Shown here: piece after piece, positions 8,752 through 17,147 of the stretch
Layout: the number at the start of each line of letters is the position of its first letter
How positions within the stretch are numbered: the stretch's first letter is position 1
NCBI GenBank assembly: GCA_021205455.1
Contig: JAJPXL010000015.1
Coordinates: 1-50,175, forward strand
Direction of reading: 5' to 3'
Length of the DNA: 50,175 nucleotides
DNA from: Clostridiales bacterium
Lineage (GTDB): Bacteria > Bacillota > Clostridia > Oscillospirales > Oscillospiraceae
The notes under the pieces: generated by a model
What the model was told of the DNA's origin: nothing
The model's input: only the letters and a program-made list of their open reading frames with translations
The model's database searches: none
Made by a program: the position numbers and the translations under genes

Positions 8752-8808
8752 GATGCATTCCTTCTACTATCATAAAAAGATGAAAGCCGTATTTTATCGT
8801 TGCTAAAA

Positions 8809-8836
8809 ATTATAACACTTTTTTAAAATAGTTCAA
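8809..8836 (-). promoter_or_regulatory. Promoter of the LytTR two-component operon
   Basis: Minus strand TTGAAC (8831-8836), 16-base spacer, TATAAT (8809-8814), about 58 bases before the regulator ATG. The surroundings are markedly AT-rich. Confidence 0.65.
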
Positions 8837-8922
8837 GCAGTTTCCGCATATTTTGTTGATATTCCTGCACGCCCTGTCATCATTCCAGCACCTTTTTCAT
8901 GCCATGCTGCGCTTCGCATCCG

Positions 8923-8957
8923 GCGCAAAAACGGCCTCCACATGACGTGGAGGCCGT
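8923..8957 (-). terminator. Intrinsic terminator after the MFS gene
   Basis: An 11-bp stem (8931-8941 with 8947-8957) around a short loop, followed on the minus strand by GTTTTTGCG. It lies downstream of the transporter ending at 9050. Confidence 0.8.
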
Positions 8958-9049
8958 CCTTTTGCGGCTCTGCTGAACGTTTACCTGGGAGTTCCCTGCC
9001 TGGGAACGCGGATGCGCGCTGAAACGGAATGCGCGGGAGGGAACCGCGC

Positions 9050-10288
9050 TCAGTCATGGGTGCGGACGGACAGCAGGAAGAAAATCAGGCCGATGGGAAA
9101 CATGACGGAGAGCACGCCGACGCCGATGTTCTGAGAGCCGGAGAGCTGGGTCACCAGACCCACCAGCAAAGTGCCAGTAAAGGAGGCCCCTTTGCCGAAA
9201 ATGTCGTAGATGCCGAAGTATTCTCCCGACCTGTCCTGGGGGATGATCTTGGCGAAATAGGAGCGGGAGAGGGACTGAATGCTCCCCTGGAAGATACCGA
9301 CGACGACGGCCAGAATCCAGAACTGGTACAGATGGGTCATAAAGGCGGCGTATACCGTGACGGCGAAATAGGCCGCAATGCAGACAACAATCAGCCATTC
9401 CGACCGGACCCTGCGGGACAGCCTCCCGAAAATCAGCGCGGAGGGGAACGCCACGACCTGGGTGACCAGCAGGGCCACCAGCAGCCCTACGGTGTCCAGC
9501 CCCAGAGAGGTCCCATAGGAGGTCGCCATGTCAATGATGGTGTAGACGCCGTCGATGAAGAAGAAAAAGGCAACCAGGAACCACAGGGCTTTGGGGTTGG
9601 CCGTCAGCTCGCGGAAGATGCCTCCCAGGTTGCGGAGGCCCTCCCGGACAGGATGCGCTCCGGGCGCGGTGTAGTGCGTCTGCTGATAGACCCTGCACAG
9701 GGGGACCGTCCAGCCCAGCCACCACAGCGCCGTGATGCCGCAGCCCAGGGCGGCAGCGGCCACCATGGGGAGCACGCCCAGCATGGCGTACAGCACATAG
9801 ATGGCGACGGCGGCGATAAAGGGGACGCAGCTGCCGATGTAGCCCCAGGCGTAGCCCTTGGCGGACACCTCGTCCATCCGCTCCGCCGTGGTGACATCGC
9901 ACAGCATGGAGTCGTAAACCACCAGGCTCAGCTGATATGCGGTCTTGGACAGGGCGAACACCAGCAGGAACCAGAGCCAATGCACCGCAAAGCCCAGCAG
10001 CACACAGGACACCGCGCCGACCAGCACGCTCCCGGCAAACAGCCTGATTTTCACTCCGCGCAGGTCGGACAGGGCCCCCAGCATCGGGCCGAGAATGGCC
10101 ACCAGGATGGTGACCGCGCTGGTCGCATAGGCCCAGTAGGCCAGGTAATCGGTCTCGGAAACGCCGGCATCGCCGGCCAGCGTGTGGAAAAAGATGGGCA
10201 GGAGCGTCGCCGCCAGCATGGTGAACGCGGAATTGCCCACATCGTACCAAATCCACCTGCGCTCGACTGTGGTTGTCTCAAATTTCAT
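9050..10288 (-). CDS. MFS transporter of the UMF1/Atg22-like family
   Basis: 412 residues with about twelve membrane segments. The opening RRWIWYDVGNSAFTMLAATLLPIFF and the later DRSGEYFGIYDIFGKGASFTGT are characteristic of the UMF1 (Atg22-like) branch of the major facilitator superfamily, whose bacterial substrates are mostly unknown. It overlaps the 3' end of the phospholipase-like gene by 11 bases, so the two are one transcript, ended by the hairpin at 8931-8957. Confidence 0.88.
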   Translation of the reverse strand: MKFETTTVERRWIWYDVGNSAFTMLAATLLPIFFHTLAGDAGVSETDYLAYWAYATSAVTILVAILGPMLGALSDLRGVKIRLFAGSVLVGAVSCVLLGFAVHWLWFLLVFALSKTAYQLSLVVYDSMLCDVTTAERMDEVSAKGYAWGYIGSCVPFIAAVAIYVLYAMLGVLPMVAAAALGCGITALWWLGWTVPLCRVYQQTHYTAPGAHPVREGLRNLGGIFRELTANPKALWFLVAFFFFIDGVYTIIDMATSYGTSLGLDTVGLLVALLVTQVVAFPSALIFGRLSRRVRSEWLIVVCIAAYFAVTVYAAFMTHLYQFWILAVVVGIFQGSIQSLSRSYFAKIIPQDRSGEYFGIYDIFGKGASFTGTLLVGLVTQLSGSQNIGVGVLSVMFPIGLIFFLLSVRTHD

Positions 10289-11126
10289 AACAACGCTCCT
10301 CCTCTACAGATAATACGGGGAGTTCCCGCCAGCCGTCGGACGGCCCGAAGGTCTGCTCCAGCCCCTCCGGAAATGCGCCGCCCTGCAAAAAGGCCAGATA
10401 GGGGCCGATCAGCCCTGTATACTGCTCCAGCGCCCGATTCAGCAGCTTCTCCAGCCGGAGGTTGCTGTCCTCGCTCTCCGGCAGGGGGCGCTTCGCCATG
10501 ACCATCCTGTGCAGCTCCTCATACCGTCCGCTGAGCTTCAGCCCCACATCGACCACCGGCCGCCGCCAGCCCCGCCCGCTGAGCAGCCCACAAAAGAGCT
10601 TCATGGCGCGCAGCGTCCGCCTGATCTGTCGGGCCGTGATGTCCACAAAAAAGGGCGCGATCACAGCCGCATTTTCCGGGGACGGGACGATATGGGCTGT
10701 CACATCGGTGCGAAACACGTCCTTCCCGTCCTTTTGCATCAGGTAGCGGTCAAACTCGCTCTCGATTTCTCCATGGGTCAGCGCGGATACCGTGATCTTC
10801 TTTTCAATGTACCCGTGGCAGGCGCTGTCCAGCGCATAGTGGCAGAGGAAACCGGCCAGATAAGCCATCGCCCCCTCCCGGTTCTCCGCCGAAGCATAGA
10901 CGGCCTGGGCGGGATAGAAGAACGCGCTGGCCGGACGGTCGTGCATGGCGCCGCCGAGACGGCCGATCGGATTGCTTCTCAGCGGCTGATAATAAAACAG
11001 GATATCCGGCCCGTGGAGGCCGATGTCGTAGAGCTGCCGGTTTTTCCGGACGGCCTCAGCCGCCGCTTCCGGCAGGAGCAGCTCGGCCCTCCGGCCAAAA
11101 TGAAAGTGCGCATAAGTCGTCGGCAT
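10278..11126 (-). CDS. Zinc-dependent phospholipase C-like protein
   Basis: 282 residues. The N-terminus MPTTYAHFHFG, followed by LYDIGLHGPDILFYY and YLAGFLCHYALDSACHGYI, matches the zinc-dependent phospholipase C / S1-P1-like helical fold: several His and Asp residues are placed to bind metal (HFHFG, GPD, CHYALD, CHGYIE). No signal peptide is visible, so it may act inside the cell. GAGGTGA precedes the ATG. It overlaps the MFS gene downstream. Whether it cleaves a phospholipid is not known for this branch. Confidence 0.8.
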   Translation of the reverse strand: MPTTYAHFHFGRRAELLLPEAAAEAVRKNRQLYDIGLHGPDILFYYQPLRSNPIGRLGGAMHDRPASAFFYPAQAVYASAENREGAMAYLAGFLCHYALDSACHGYIEKKITVSALTHGEIESEFDRYLMQKDGKDVFRTDVTAHIVPSPENAAVIAPFFVDITARQIRRTLRAMKLFCGLLSGRGWRRPVVDVGLKLSGRYEELHRMVMAKRPLPESEDSNLRLEKLLNRALEQYTGLIGPYLAFLQGGAFPEGLEQTFGPSDGWRELPVLSVEEERCYEI

Positions 11127-11287
11127 TATATCACCTCATTTTTGTGTGCGCCCTGGGGGAGTTCAGCGCCCATTGATATTATCCGCCCCGGATGTAAAGT
11201 CCGAAACCAGGTATGTGTAAAAATCAGGCAAATTTATCCTTCTGCCTGCCTTTCCAACCGCAGGCTCCCTGCCCGTTCCCGCATTTT

Positions 11288-11339
11288 ACAAAAAAACAGC
11301 GCAGCTCCCTCCTCCAGTGGGAGGAACGGGCTGCGCTGT
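11288..11339 (-). terminator. Intrinsic terminator after the LCP gene
   Basis: A 10-bp stem (11296-11305 with 11330-11339) plus inner pairing, followed on the minus strand by a run of seven T. It begins 25 bases after the LCP stop. Between here and 11126 I see only a possible upstream region of the phospholipase-like gene. Confidence 0.85.
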
Positions 11340-11363
11340 CAGCAGCTTGAAGCTGTGGAATTG

Positions 11364-12467
11364 TTACTCTGCGGTCACGGCCGCGCTTTCGGCGGCCAGG
11401 TCGCCGGAGGAGGTACTGCCGTCGTCCTCGTCCGGGTCGCTGTAAAGCCAATCATAGAGGGTGCTGCGGACCTCATCCCAGTCGTTCATCACCAGCACAT
11501 CCATGCCGCGGATGGTGTGGCTGGTGTACATACCGGCCTGGGGAAGGCTGTAGGAGTTCAGACCGGCGTCCGCAATCATATAGGCCGAGGCGGCGATGCT
11601 GATGATTTGGGTGGAGGTCATATCGGTGGCCAGGTTGTCCGCAATGGCGTCATAGACCTGCAGCAGGGAGAGGATGCTCTCCCCCTTCATCTCCTCAAAG
11701 ACGGCGGTAATCAGCTTGCGCTGGCGGGCGGTGCGGTTAAAGTCGCTGTCGATTTTGCGGATGCGGGCATAGTCCAGCGCGGTCTCGCCGTCCAGGTGGT
11801 TCATACCCACCACCAAATCGGTGGAGACGCCGCCTCGCAGGTAGGCTTCATACTCTCCGTTCTCACCGCCGCTGAGGTAGTTGACCTCCGCCTCGGTCAG
11901 CTCAATGTCCACGCCGCCCAGGGTGTCAATGACATCTACAAAGCCGTTAAAGTCGATTTGTACGTTATAGTCAATTTGAATCCCGTAGTTCAGCTCAATG
12001 GTGGCGTCCAGCAGCTCGGTGCCGCCGTACCGATAGGCGGCGTTGATGCGGTTGTTCTGATAGTCGGGGATCTGAACGTAGGTGTCCCGCAGGAGGGAGA
12101 CCAGGGTGATCTGCTCCGTATTCGTGTTGATGCTCAGGATGATCATGCTGTCGGAGCGGCCGGTGTCATCCTCGGAGCGGGAGTCCACGCCGATCAGCAG
12201 GATGTTGCACACGCCGTCCACCTGTGTGACCACGTTGGCCTCGCCCCACTCCAGAATCTCTTCACTGATGGTATCCGAGCCGGCATCCTCATCCTCGCTG
12301 CTGTCCTCATCCCCCAGATATTGCTCTGCGTCCAGCTGGTTGATTTTGCTCAGCTCGTAGCCTACAAATGCCACCGCACCAATCACCAAAACCAGAATCA
12401 GCGCCAACAGAATCAACAGCACCCGCTTTAGGCTGCCACTTTTCTGTGGGTCATTTTTCTTTGCCAT
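11364..12467 (-). CDS. LytR-CpsA-Psr (LCP) family cell-wall polymer ligase
   Basis: 367 residues: short cytoplasmic tail, one membrane anchor (about 14-36), acidic stalk, then the LCP domain (about 75-310). Visible motifs are NILLIGVDSRSEDDTGRSDSMIILSI, VSLLRDTYVQIP, GGVDIEL, DGETALDYARIR and FNRTARQRKLI. LCP enzymes move undecaprenyl-linked polymers such as teichoic acid onto peptidoglycan at the outer face. It is divergent from three CDP-glycerol transferase-like genes, which fits a teichoic-acid role. Its promoter is at 12526-12554 and its terminator at 11288-11339. Confidence 0.94.
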   Translation of the reverse strand: MAKKNDPQKSGSLKRVLLILLALILVLVIGAVAFVGYELSKINQLDAEQYLGDEDSSEDEDAGSDTISEEILEWGEANVVTQVDGVCNILLIGVDSRSEDDTGRSDSMIILSINTNTEQITLVSLLRDTYVQIPDYQNNRINAAYRYGGTELLDATIELNYGIQIDYNVQIDFNGFVDVIDTLGGVDIELTEAEVNYLSGGENGEYEAYLRGGVSTDLVVGMNHLDGETALDYARIRKIDSDFNRTARQRKLITAVFEEMKGESILSLLQVYDAIADNLATDMTSTQIISIAASAYMIADAGLNSYSLPQAGMYTSHTIRGMDVLVMNDWDEVRSTLYDWLYSDPDEDDGSTSSGDLAAESAAVTAE

Positions 12468-12525
12468 GGCTCAGTATCCTTTCTCAAGCAAGACGGTCCC
12501 GCCCACTTTTCACAGATTCCTTCTC

Positions 12526-12554
12526 AGTTTACTACAGCCGGGATGGAAAATCAA
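12526..12554 (-). promoter_or_regulatory. Promoter of the LCP gene
   Basis: Minus strand TTGATT (12549-12554), 17-base spacer, TAAACT (12526-12531), about 60 bases before the ATG at 12467. It is back to back with the promoter at 12587. Confidence 0.6.
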
Positions 12555-12586
12555 GCTGGATTTCCAGCGTTTCCACACTTTTTCTG

Positions 12587-12616
12587 TTGACAAAACAGTC
12601 TGCCAGGGGCCATAAT
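12587..12616 (+). promoter_or_regulatory. Promoter of the glycerophosphotransferase operon
   Basis: TTGACA (12587-12592), 18-base spacer, CATAAT (12611-12616), with the first gene starting near 12649. Confidence 0.6.
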
Positions 12617-12648
12617 AACATCAATCGACAAGAAATGAGGGATTTGCC

Positions 12649-13782
12649 TTGCGCTTTTTTCTGTTTGTTGCACGCTGGGGCCTGCGCCTTCTGTACATAC
12701 CGCTCCTTCCGCTGAAACCCCGCAACAAGGTGGTCATGCTCTCCCGGGAATCTGACACGCCGCCGCTGGACTTCCGGCTGATTGAGAAGGAGCTATGCCG
12801 TCAGTCGCCGGAGACAGAGGTGGTTTATTTTTGCAAAAAAATGACGAAATCGGTGTCGATCATCTCCTACTGTCTGCTGATTTTCCGGTCGCTGTACCAC
12901 ATCGCCACGGCCAGCGTGGCCATTACGGACACCTACTGCATCCAGCTCAGCGTCCTGCCCAAAAAGAAGGGGCTGACGGTGATTCAAATCTGGCACGCCC
13001 TGGGGGCGGTCAAGAAGTTCAGCTATCAGTGTCTGGACACCCCTTACGGCCACAGCGCCGCCACGGCCAGGGCCATGTGTATGCACCAAAACTATGATTA
13101 CATCCTGTGCGCCAGCGAGGCCACCCGGGCCATCTACGCCCAGGGCTTCCGCGTCCCGCCGGAGCGGATTCTGGTGAAGGGTATGCCAAGGGTGGACTAC
13201 ATCCAGCGCCCTCATCACGGCCTGCGGGAACGGCTGGAGGCGGCGCGGCCCGATTTGGCGGGGAAGAAGGTACTCCTGTACCTGCCCACCTTCCGGGACG
13301 GGCTGGAGGAAGGGGTGGACGCCCTGGTGCGGGCCGCCGCGGGAGACCCAGAGGTCGCCCTGCTGGTGAAGCCCCATCCGCTGTCCAACCTCCGGCTGCC
13401 GGAGGAGACGAAGACGCTAGCCGGCTGGGGCACCTACGACCTGATGAAGGTGTGCGACGCCGTGATTACTGACTATTCGGCGTCCTCGCTGGAGGCCAGC
13501 CTGCTGGACAAGGAGATTTATTTTTACCTCTTTGACCATGACAGCTATCTGGAGAATCAGGGACTGAATGTGGACCCTCTCCACGAGCTGTCGAACGCCT
13601 GCGCAACCACGGCGGATGGGGTTCTGGCCCTGGCCAAGGGGGACAGCTACCCCTGGGAGGCCCTGCGGCGCTTCCGGGAGAAGTACATCGAAACGGCTGG
13701 GGACAACAACACCGAGCAGGTGACGGCCTTTATTTTGGAGCAGATCCCCACACCGCTGCGGCAAACGCCGGTGGGCGTGTGA
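12649..13782 (+). CDS. CDP-glycerol glycerophosphotransferase-like protein (short form)
   Basis: 377 residues. Belongs to the TagF/TagB-type glycerophosphotransferase fold that builds poly-glycerol-phosphate-like polymers. It has IQIWHALGAVKKFSY, YLPTFRDG, LLVKPHPL and ITDYSASSLEASLLDKEIYFYLFD. The conserved WHG motif is WHA here, so it is the most divergent of the three. It probably starts with TTG at 12649, six bases after GAGGGA; no ATG lies in frame upstream before a stop. An N-terminal hydrophobic stretch suggests membrane association. The next gene follows after three bases. Confidence 0.85.
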   Translation: MRFFLFVARWGLRLLYIPLLPLKPRNKVVMLSRESDTPPLDFRLIEKELCRQSPETEVVYFCKKMTKSVSIISYCLLIFRSLYHIATASVAITDTYCIQLSVLPKKKGLTVIQIWHALGAVKKFSYQCLDTPYGHSAATARAMCMHQNYDYILCASEATRAIYAQGFRVPPERILVKGMPRVDYIQRPHHGLRERLEAARPDLAGKKVLLYLPTFRDGLEEGVDALVRAAAGDPEVALLVKPHPLSNLRLPEETKTLAGWGTYDLMKVCDAVITDYSASSLEASLLDKEIYFYLFDHDSYLENQGLNVDPLHELSNACATTADGVLALAKGDSYPWEALRRFREKYIETAGDNNTEQVTAFILEQIPTPLRQTPVGV

Positions 13783-13785
13783 TGG

Positions 13786-15135
13786 GTGCAGGAGTGTGAT
13801 GGAACGGTGAAAAAGAGTGTCAGAAGCGCCTTGCAGCAGGCGTATCGCCAGGTGACGGGGCGGTTCCCGGTCACCCGGAAGCTGCTGCGGGCGGCGGTGT
13901 TCCAGGGGACAAAGCTGACCTACCGCCTGCGGACGGCCAGGGCGGTCACTGACCCAAAGCAGGTTGTGTTCTGCACCTTTTCCGGTCAGAGCTATTCGGA
14001 CAGCCCCAAGGCCATCTATGAGCGGATGCGCACCGACCCCCGCTTCCAGGACTGGGAGTTCATCTGGGTGTTCAAGGGGGCGGAGCGGTACCGAGGGGAA
14101 TATGGCGCGTCCGTGGGCTTCCCGGTGGAGGATACGCGCACCAGGGTGGTGGAATACTTCACCCCGGACTATGAGGCCGCCCTGGGGACGGCGAAATATT
14201 GGGTGTTCAACTACCGGGTGAACGAGTATATCTATCCCCGGGCCGACCAGGTCTATCTCGAATGCTGGCATGGTACGCCGCTGAAACGGCTGGGCCATGA
14301 CCTCTCCCTGGAGGGCAACGTGTACAACTCCCTGGAGGAGGTCTTTCGGAAGTTCGACCTGGACCGGGACAAGATGACCTACCTCCTGTCCCCCTCCCCT
14401 TTCGCCTCGGAAAAGTTTGCCTCCGCCTGGGATTTGCAGAAGCATCACCGGGAATCCGCCCTCCTGGAGGTGGGCTACCCCAGAAACGACTTCCTGGTGA
14501 ACGCCACCCCTCAGGACATAGCCGCCATCCGGGCGAGGCTGGGCCTGGACGCTCTGGAGGGTAAAAAGGTGATTCTTTACGCCCCCACCTGGCGGGACAA
14601 CCAGCGCAGCACCGATGAGGGCGGCTTCACTTATGAGCTTGGGTTGGACTTCCAGAAGCTGCGGCAGGCGCTGGGGGAGGAATACGTCGTCCTGTTCCGC
14701 GCCCACTACCTGGTGGCCAACCGGTTCGACTTTGCCAGCTTTGAAGGGTTTGTGTACGATGTCTCCGCCTATCCAGACATCAACCACCTGTACCTGGCGG
14801 CGGATTTGCTGATCACCGACTACTCATCCGTGTTCTTTGACTACGCCATTCTCCACAAGCCCATGCTCTTTTATATGTACGACCTGGAGGCCTACCGGGA
14901 CGAGATTCGGGGCTTCTACATGGGGCTGGAGGAGCTGCCCGGTGCCATCGTGGAGCGGGAGGAGGATTTGGCGCCCGCCATCCAGGAGGCCATGACGACC
15001 GACGCCTACGACGAAAAGTATCGCGCCTTCTGCGCGAAATTCGCCCCGCTGGAGGACGGTCACGCCGCTGACCGGGTCATTGACGCCCTGCTGGCGGCAG
15101 GGGCCCAAAGCAGAAACAGGGAGGGGACGCCATGA
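13786..15135 (+). CDS. CDP-glycerol glycerophosphotransferase family protein
   Basis: About 449 residues. Conserved catalytic motifs are ECWHGTPLKRLGHD, PRNDFLV, LYAPTWRDNQ, FRAHYLVAN and TDYSSVFFDYAI, as in TagF/TagB teichoic acid enzymes, which add glycerol-phosphate from CDP-glycerol at the inner membrane face. The start is uncertain: GTG at 13786, or GTG at 13807 (giving MKKSVRSALQQ), which has AGGAG 12 bases upstream. The stop overlaps the next gene's ATG by four bases. It is clearly a paralogue of the next gene. Confidence 0.92.
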   Translation: MQECDGTVKKSVRSALQQAYRQVTGRFPVTRKLLRAAVFQGTKLTYRLRTARAVTDPKQVVFCTFSGQSYSDSPKAIYERMRTDPRFQDWEFIWVFKGAERYRGEYGASVGFPVEDTRTRVVEYFTPDYEAALGTAKYWVFNYRVNEYIYPRADQVYLECWHGTPLKRLGHDLSLEGNVYNSLEEVFRKFDLDRDKMTYLLSPSPFASEKFASAWDLQKHHRESALLEVGYPRNDFLVNATPQDIAAIRARLGLDALEGKKVILYAPTWRDNQRSTDEGGFTYELGLDFQKLRQALGEEYVVLFRAHYLVANRFDFASFEGFVYDVSAYPDINHLYLAADLLITDYSSVFFDYAILHKPMLFYMYDLEAYRDEIRGFYMGLEELPGAIVEREEDLAPAIQEAMTTDAYDEKYRAFCAKFAPLEDGHAADRVIDALLAAGAQSRNREGTP

Positions 15136-16415
15136 GCGGACTGAAAAATAGCCTCTACGATTTGGTGGAGCGCTGGACGCCGGTGCGCCGGGCGGCTCGG
15201 GACGCTGTGACGGCGCTGCGCCGCCTCCAATTCCGGCAGCAGACCCGGGGCTGCAAGGTGGAGGACGACCTGGTGTTGTTCTGCACCTTTGGCGGGAAGA
15301 GCTACTCTGACAGCCCCAGGGCGGTGTATCAGGCCATGCTGTCCGACCATCGGTATGACGGCTATCGCTTCGTCTGGGCCTTTCAGCAGCCGGAGCGGTT
15401 CCCTCAGGTGGCAGCCATGCCCCGGACGGAGGTGGTGGCCTACGGCAGCCAGGCGTACAATCGCAAAATGGCGGAGGCCAAATACTGGGTGCTGAACTTT
15501 CGGGTGGCCGATTACATCTGGCCCAGGAAGGGCCAGGTGTACGTCCAGTGCTGGCACGGTACGCCCCTAAAGCGGCTGGGCTACGACATCCGGGAGGAGA
15601 GCAACGCCAACAGCATGAACAGCCTGGCGGAGATTCGCCAAAAGTACGACCTGGACGCCACCAAGCTGACTTACCTGCTGTCTCCGTCCCCCTTCGCCAC
15701 GGAGGTGTTCACCTCCGCCTGGAACTTGAAGGCCAGGAGCAAAGAGGGTGCTATCCTGGAGCTGGGCTATCCCCGGAACGATTTTCTGAAGAACTGCACC
15801 CCAGAGGAACTGGCCGCCATCCGCAGCCGTCTGGGGCTGACGGAGGAGGCGCTGCACGGGCGGAAGGTGCTGCTCTACGCCCCCACCTTCCGGGATAATC
15901 AGCATCAGGGCGGCGGCTACCGCTACACCCCCCAGGTGGATTTCCAACGCTTGCGGGAGGCGCTGGGGGAGGACTATGTGCTGCTGTTCCGGGCCCACTA
16001 CCTGGTGGCCAGCGCCTTTGACTTCTCGGAGTACGGGGACTTTATTCAAAACGTATCGGACTACCCCGACATCAACGACCTGTACCTGGTGGCGGACGCG
16101 CTGATCACCGACTACTCCTCCGTGTTCTTTGACTACGCCATCCTGGGCCGTCCGGAAATCTTCTATATGTACGATTTGGAGGACTACCGGGACACTATAC
16201 GGGGCTTCTACCTTGGCCTGGAGGAGCTGCCCGGCCCTATCGTCCAGACAGAGGAGGAACTGATTGCAGCCATCCGCAGCGCCTGGACGGACCGCAGCTA
16301 TGAGGCGCGGTACGCCCGCTTTACCCGCCGGTTCAACCCCCTGGAGGACGGTCAGGCGGCGAAGCGGCTGGCCCAGGCGGTGTTTCCCACGGAAAACGGG
16401 GGCAAACAGGGCTGA
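15132..16415 (+). CDS. CDP-glycerol glycerophosphotransferase family protein
   Basis: 427 residues, paralogue of the gene before it. Key motifs are QCWHGTPLKRLGYDI, GYPRNDFLKN, LYAPTFRDNQH, LLFRAHYLVAS, ITDYSSVFFDYAILGRPEIFYMYDL and the ending FNPLEDGQAAKR. It starts with an ATGA overlap, so the two are translated together. The polymer made cannot be told: no CDP-glycerol synthase (TagD) or flippase gene is in the window. Confidence 0.93.
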   Translation: MSGLKNSLYDLVERWTPVRRAARDAVTALRRLQFRQQTRGCKVEDDLVLFCTFGGKSYSDSPRAVYQAMLSDHRYDGYRFVWAFQQPERFPQVAAMPRTEVVAYGSQAYNRKMAEAKYWVLNFRVADYIWPRKGQVYVQCWHGTPLKRLGYDIREESNANSMNSLAEIRQKYDLDATKLTYLLSPSPFATEVFTSAWNLKARSKEGAILELGYPRNDFLKNCTPEELAAIRSRLGLTEEALHGRKVLLYAPTFRDNQHQGGGYRYTPQVDFQRLREALGEDYVLLFRAHYLVASAFDFSEYGDFIQNVSDYPDINDLYLVADALITDYSSVFFDYAILGRPEIFYMYDLEDYRDTIRGFYLGLEELPGPIVQTEEELIAAIRSAWTDRSYEARYARFTRRFNPLEDGQAAKRLAQAVFPTENGGKQG

Positions 16416-16502
16416 CAAAATGGGCAAAACTGCCAAAGCGGTGGTGAAAATCCGTCCTTTTCCCTGAAAAGAGACGAAATTTATACTGCGGAAAGAAATC
16501 CC

Positions 16503-16531
16503 TTGCATTGCGGCGGGGATTGTGCTAAAAT
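16503..16531 (+). promoter_or_regulatory. Promoter of the rimP-nusA-infB operon
   Basis: TTGCAT (16503-16508), 17-base spacer, TAAAAT (16526-16531) with an extended -10 TGC before it. The first gene starts 125 bases downstream. Confidence 0.7.
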
Positions 16532-16557
16532 AGTATCGTTAAGGTAGCGTCAATGAT

Positions 16558-16589
16558 AAGAGTGGAGTTTCGGCTCCGCTCTTTCTTTT
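16558..16589 (+). terminator. Terminator-like hairpin in the rimP leader (possible attenuator)
   Basis: A 10-bp stem with one G-U pair (16558-16567 with 16574-16583), loop TTTCGG, then TTCTTTT. It lies between the promoter and the start of rimP, so it can stop the operon early. A second hairpin, CCGCAGGC (16599-16606) / GCCTGCGG (16629-16636), follows just before rimP. Confidence 0.6.
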
Positions 16590-16655
16590 GAGATTTTTCC
16601 GCAGGCAGCGAGGGTCGCTCCGCTGGCAGCCTGCGGCGGCGAAGGGTAGGATACG

Positions 16656-17114
16656 ATGAAAAAAGTGACGGAACTGACCGCCGAGCTGGCGGCCCCCTTT
16701 GTAGCGGCGGCTGGCTGCACCCTGTGGGATGTGGAATACGTCCGGGAGGGCGGCACCTGGTACCTGCGGGTGTATATCGACTGCGAGGGCGGCGTGAATA
16801 TCGACCAGTGCGAGCAGGTCCACCGGCCCCTGGGGGATGCGCTGGACGAGGCCGACCCCATCGAGGGAAGCTACGTCCTGGAGGTCTGCTCCGCCGGGTG
16901 CGACCGGGCGCTGAAAAAGCCCCAGCACTTCGCCGCCTGCATGGGGCAGGAGGTGGAGGTGCGCCTCTATCGCCCCCTGAACGGCAGCAAGGAGTATCGG
17001 GGCACCCTGACCGGTTATGACCAGGGGGATGTAACCATCGAGACCCCTGAGGGTGAGGCCATGCGCTTTGCCAAGAAGGAGCTGGCGCTGGTGCGCCTTT
17101 ACGTTGACTTTTAA
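16656..17114 (+). CDS. rimP: Ribosome maturation factor RimP
   Basis: 152 residues, the usual length. RimP is needed for late assembly of the 30S subunit. The N-terminal alpha/beta domain has GCTLWDVEYVREGGTWYLRVYID and the motif YVLEVCSAGCDRALKKPQHF, which corresponds to the conserved LEVSSPGxxRPL. The C-terminal SH3-like barrel reads YRGTLTGYDQGDVTIE. It is first in the rimP-nusA-ylxR-L7Ae-infB operon. The leader hairpin at 16558-16589 may regulate the whole group. Confidence 0.95.
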   Translation: MKKVTELTAELAAPFVAAAGCTLWDVEYVREGGTWYLRVYIDCEGGVNIDQCEQVHRPLGDALDEADPIEGSYVLEVCSAGCDRALKKPQHFAACMGQEVEVRLYRPLNGSKEYRGTLTGYDQGDVTIETPEGEAMRFAKKELALVRLYVDF

Positions 17115-17147
17115 AGAGACCAAACTAGATAGGAGTGTAGCTGTGAC

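Noticed and set aside
9029-10501. 490-codon plus-strand frame opposite the MFS transporter
   Set aside because: Low-complexity Gly/His/Gln-rich translation typical of the antisense of a GC-rich membrane protein gene.
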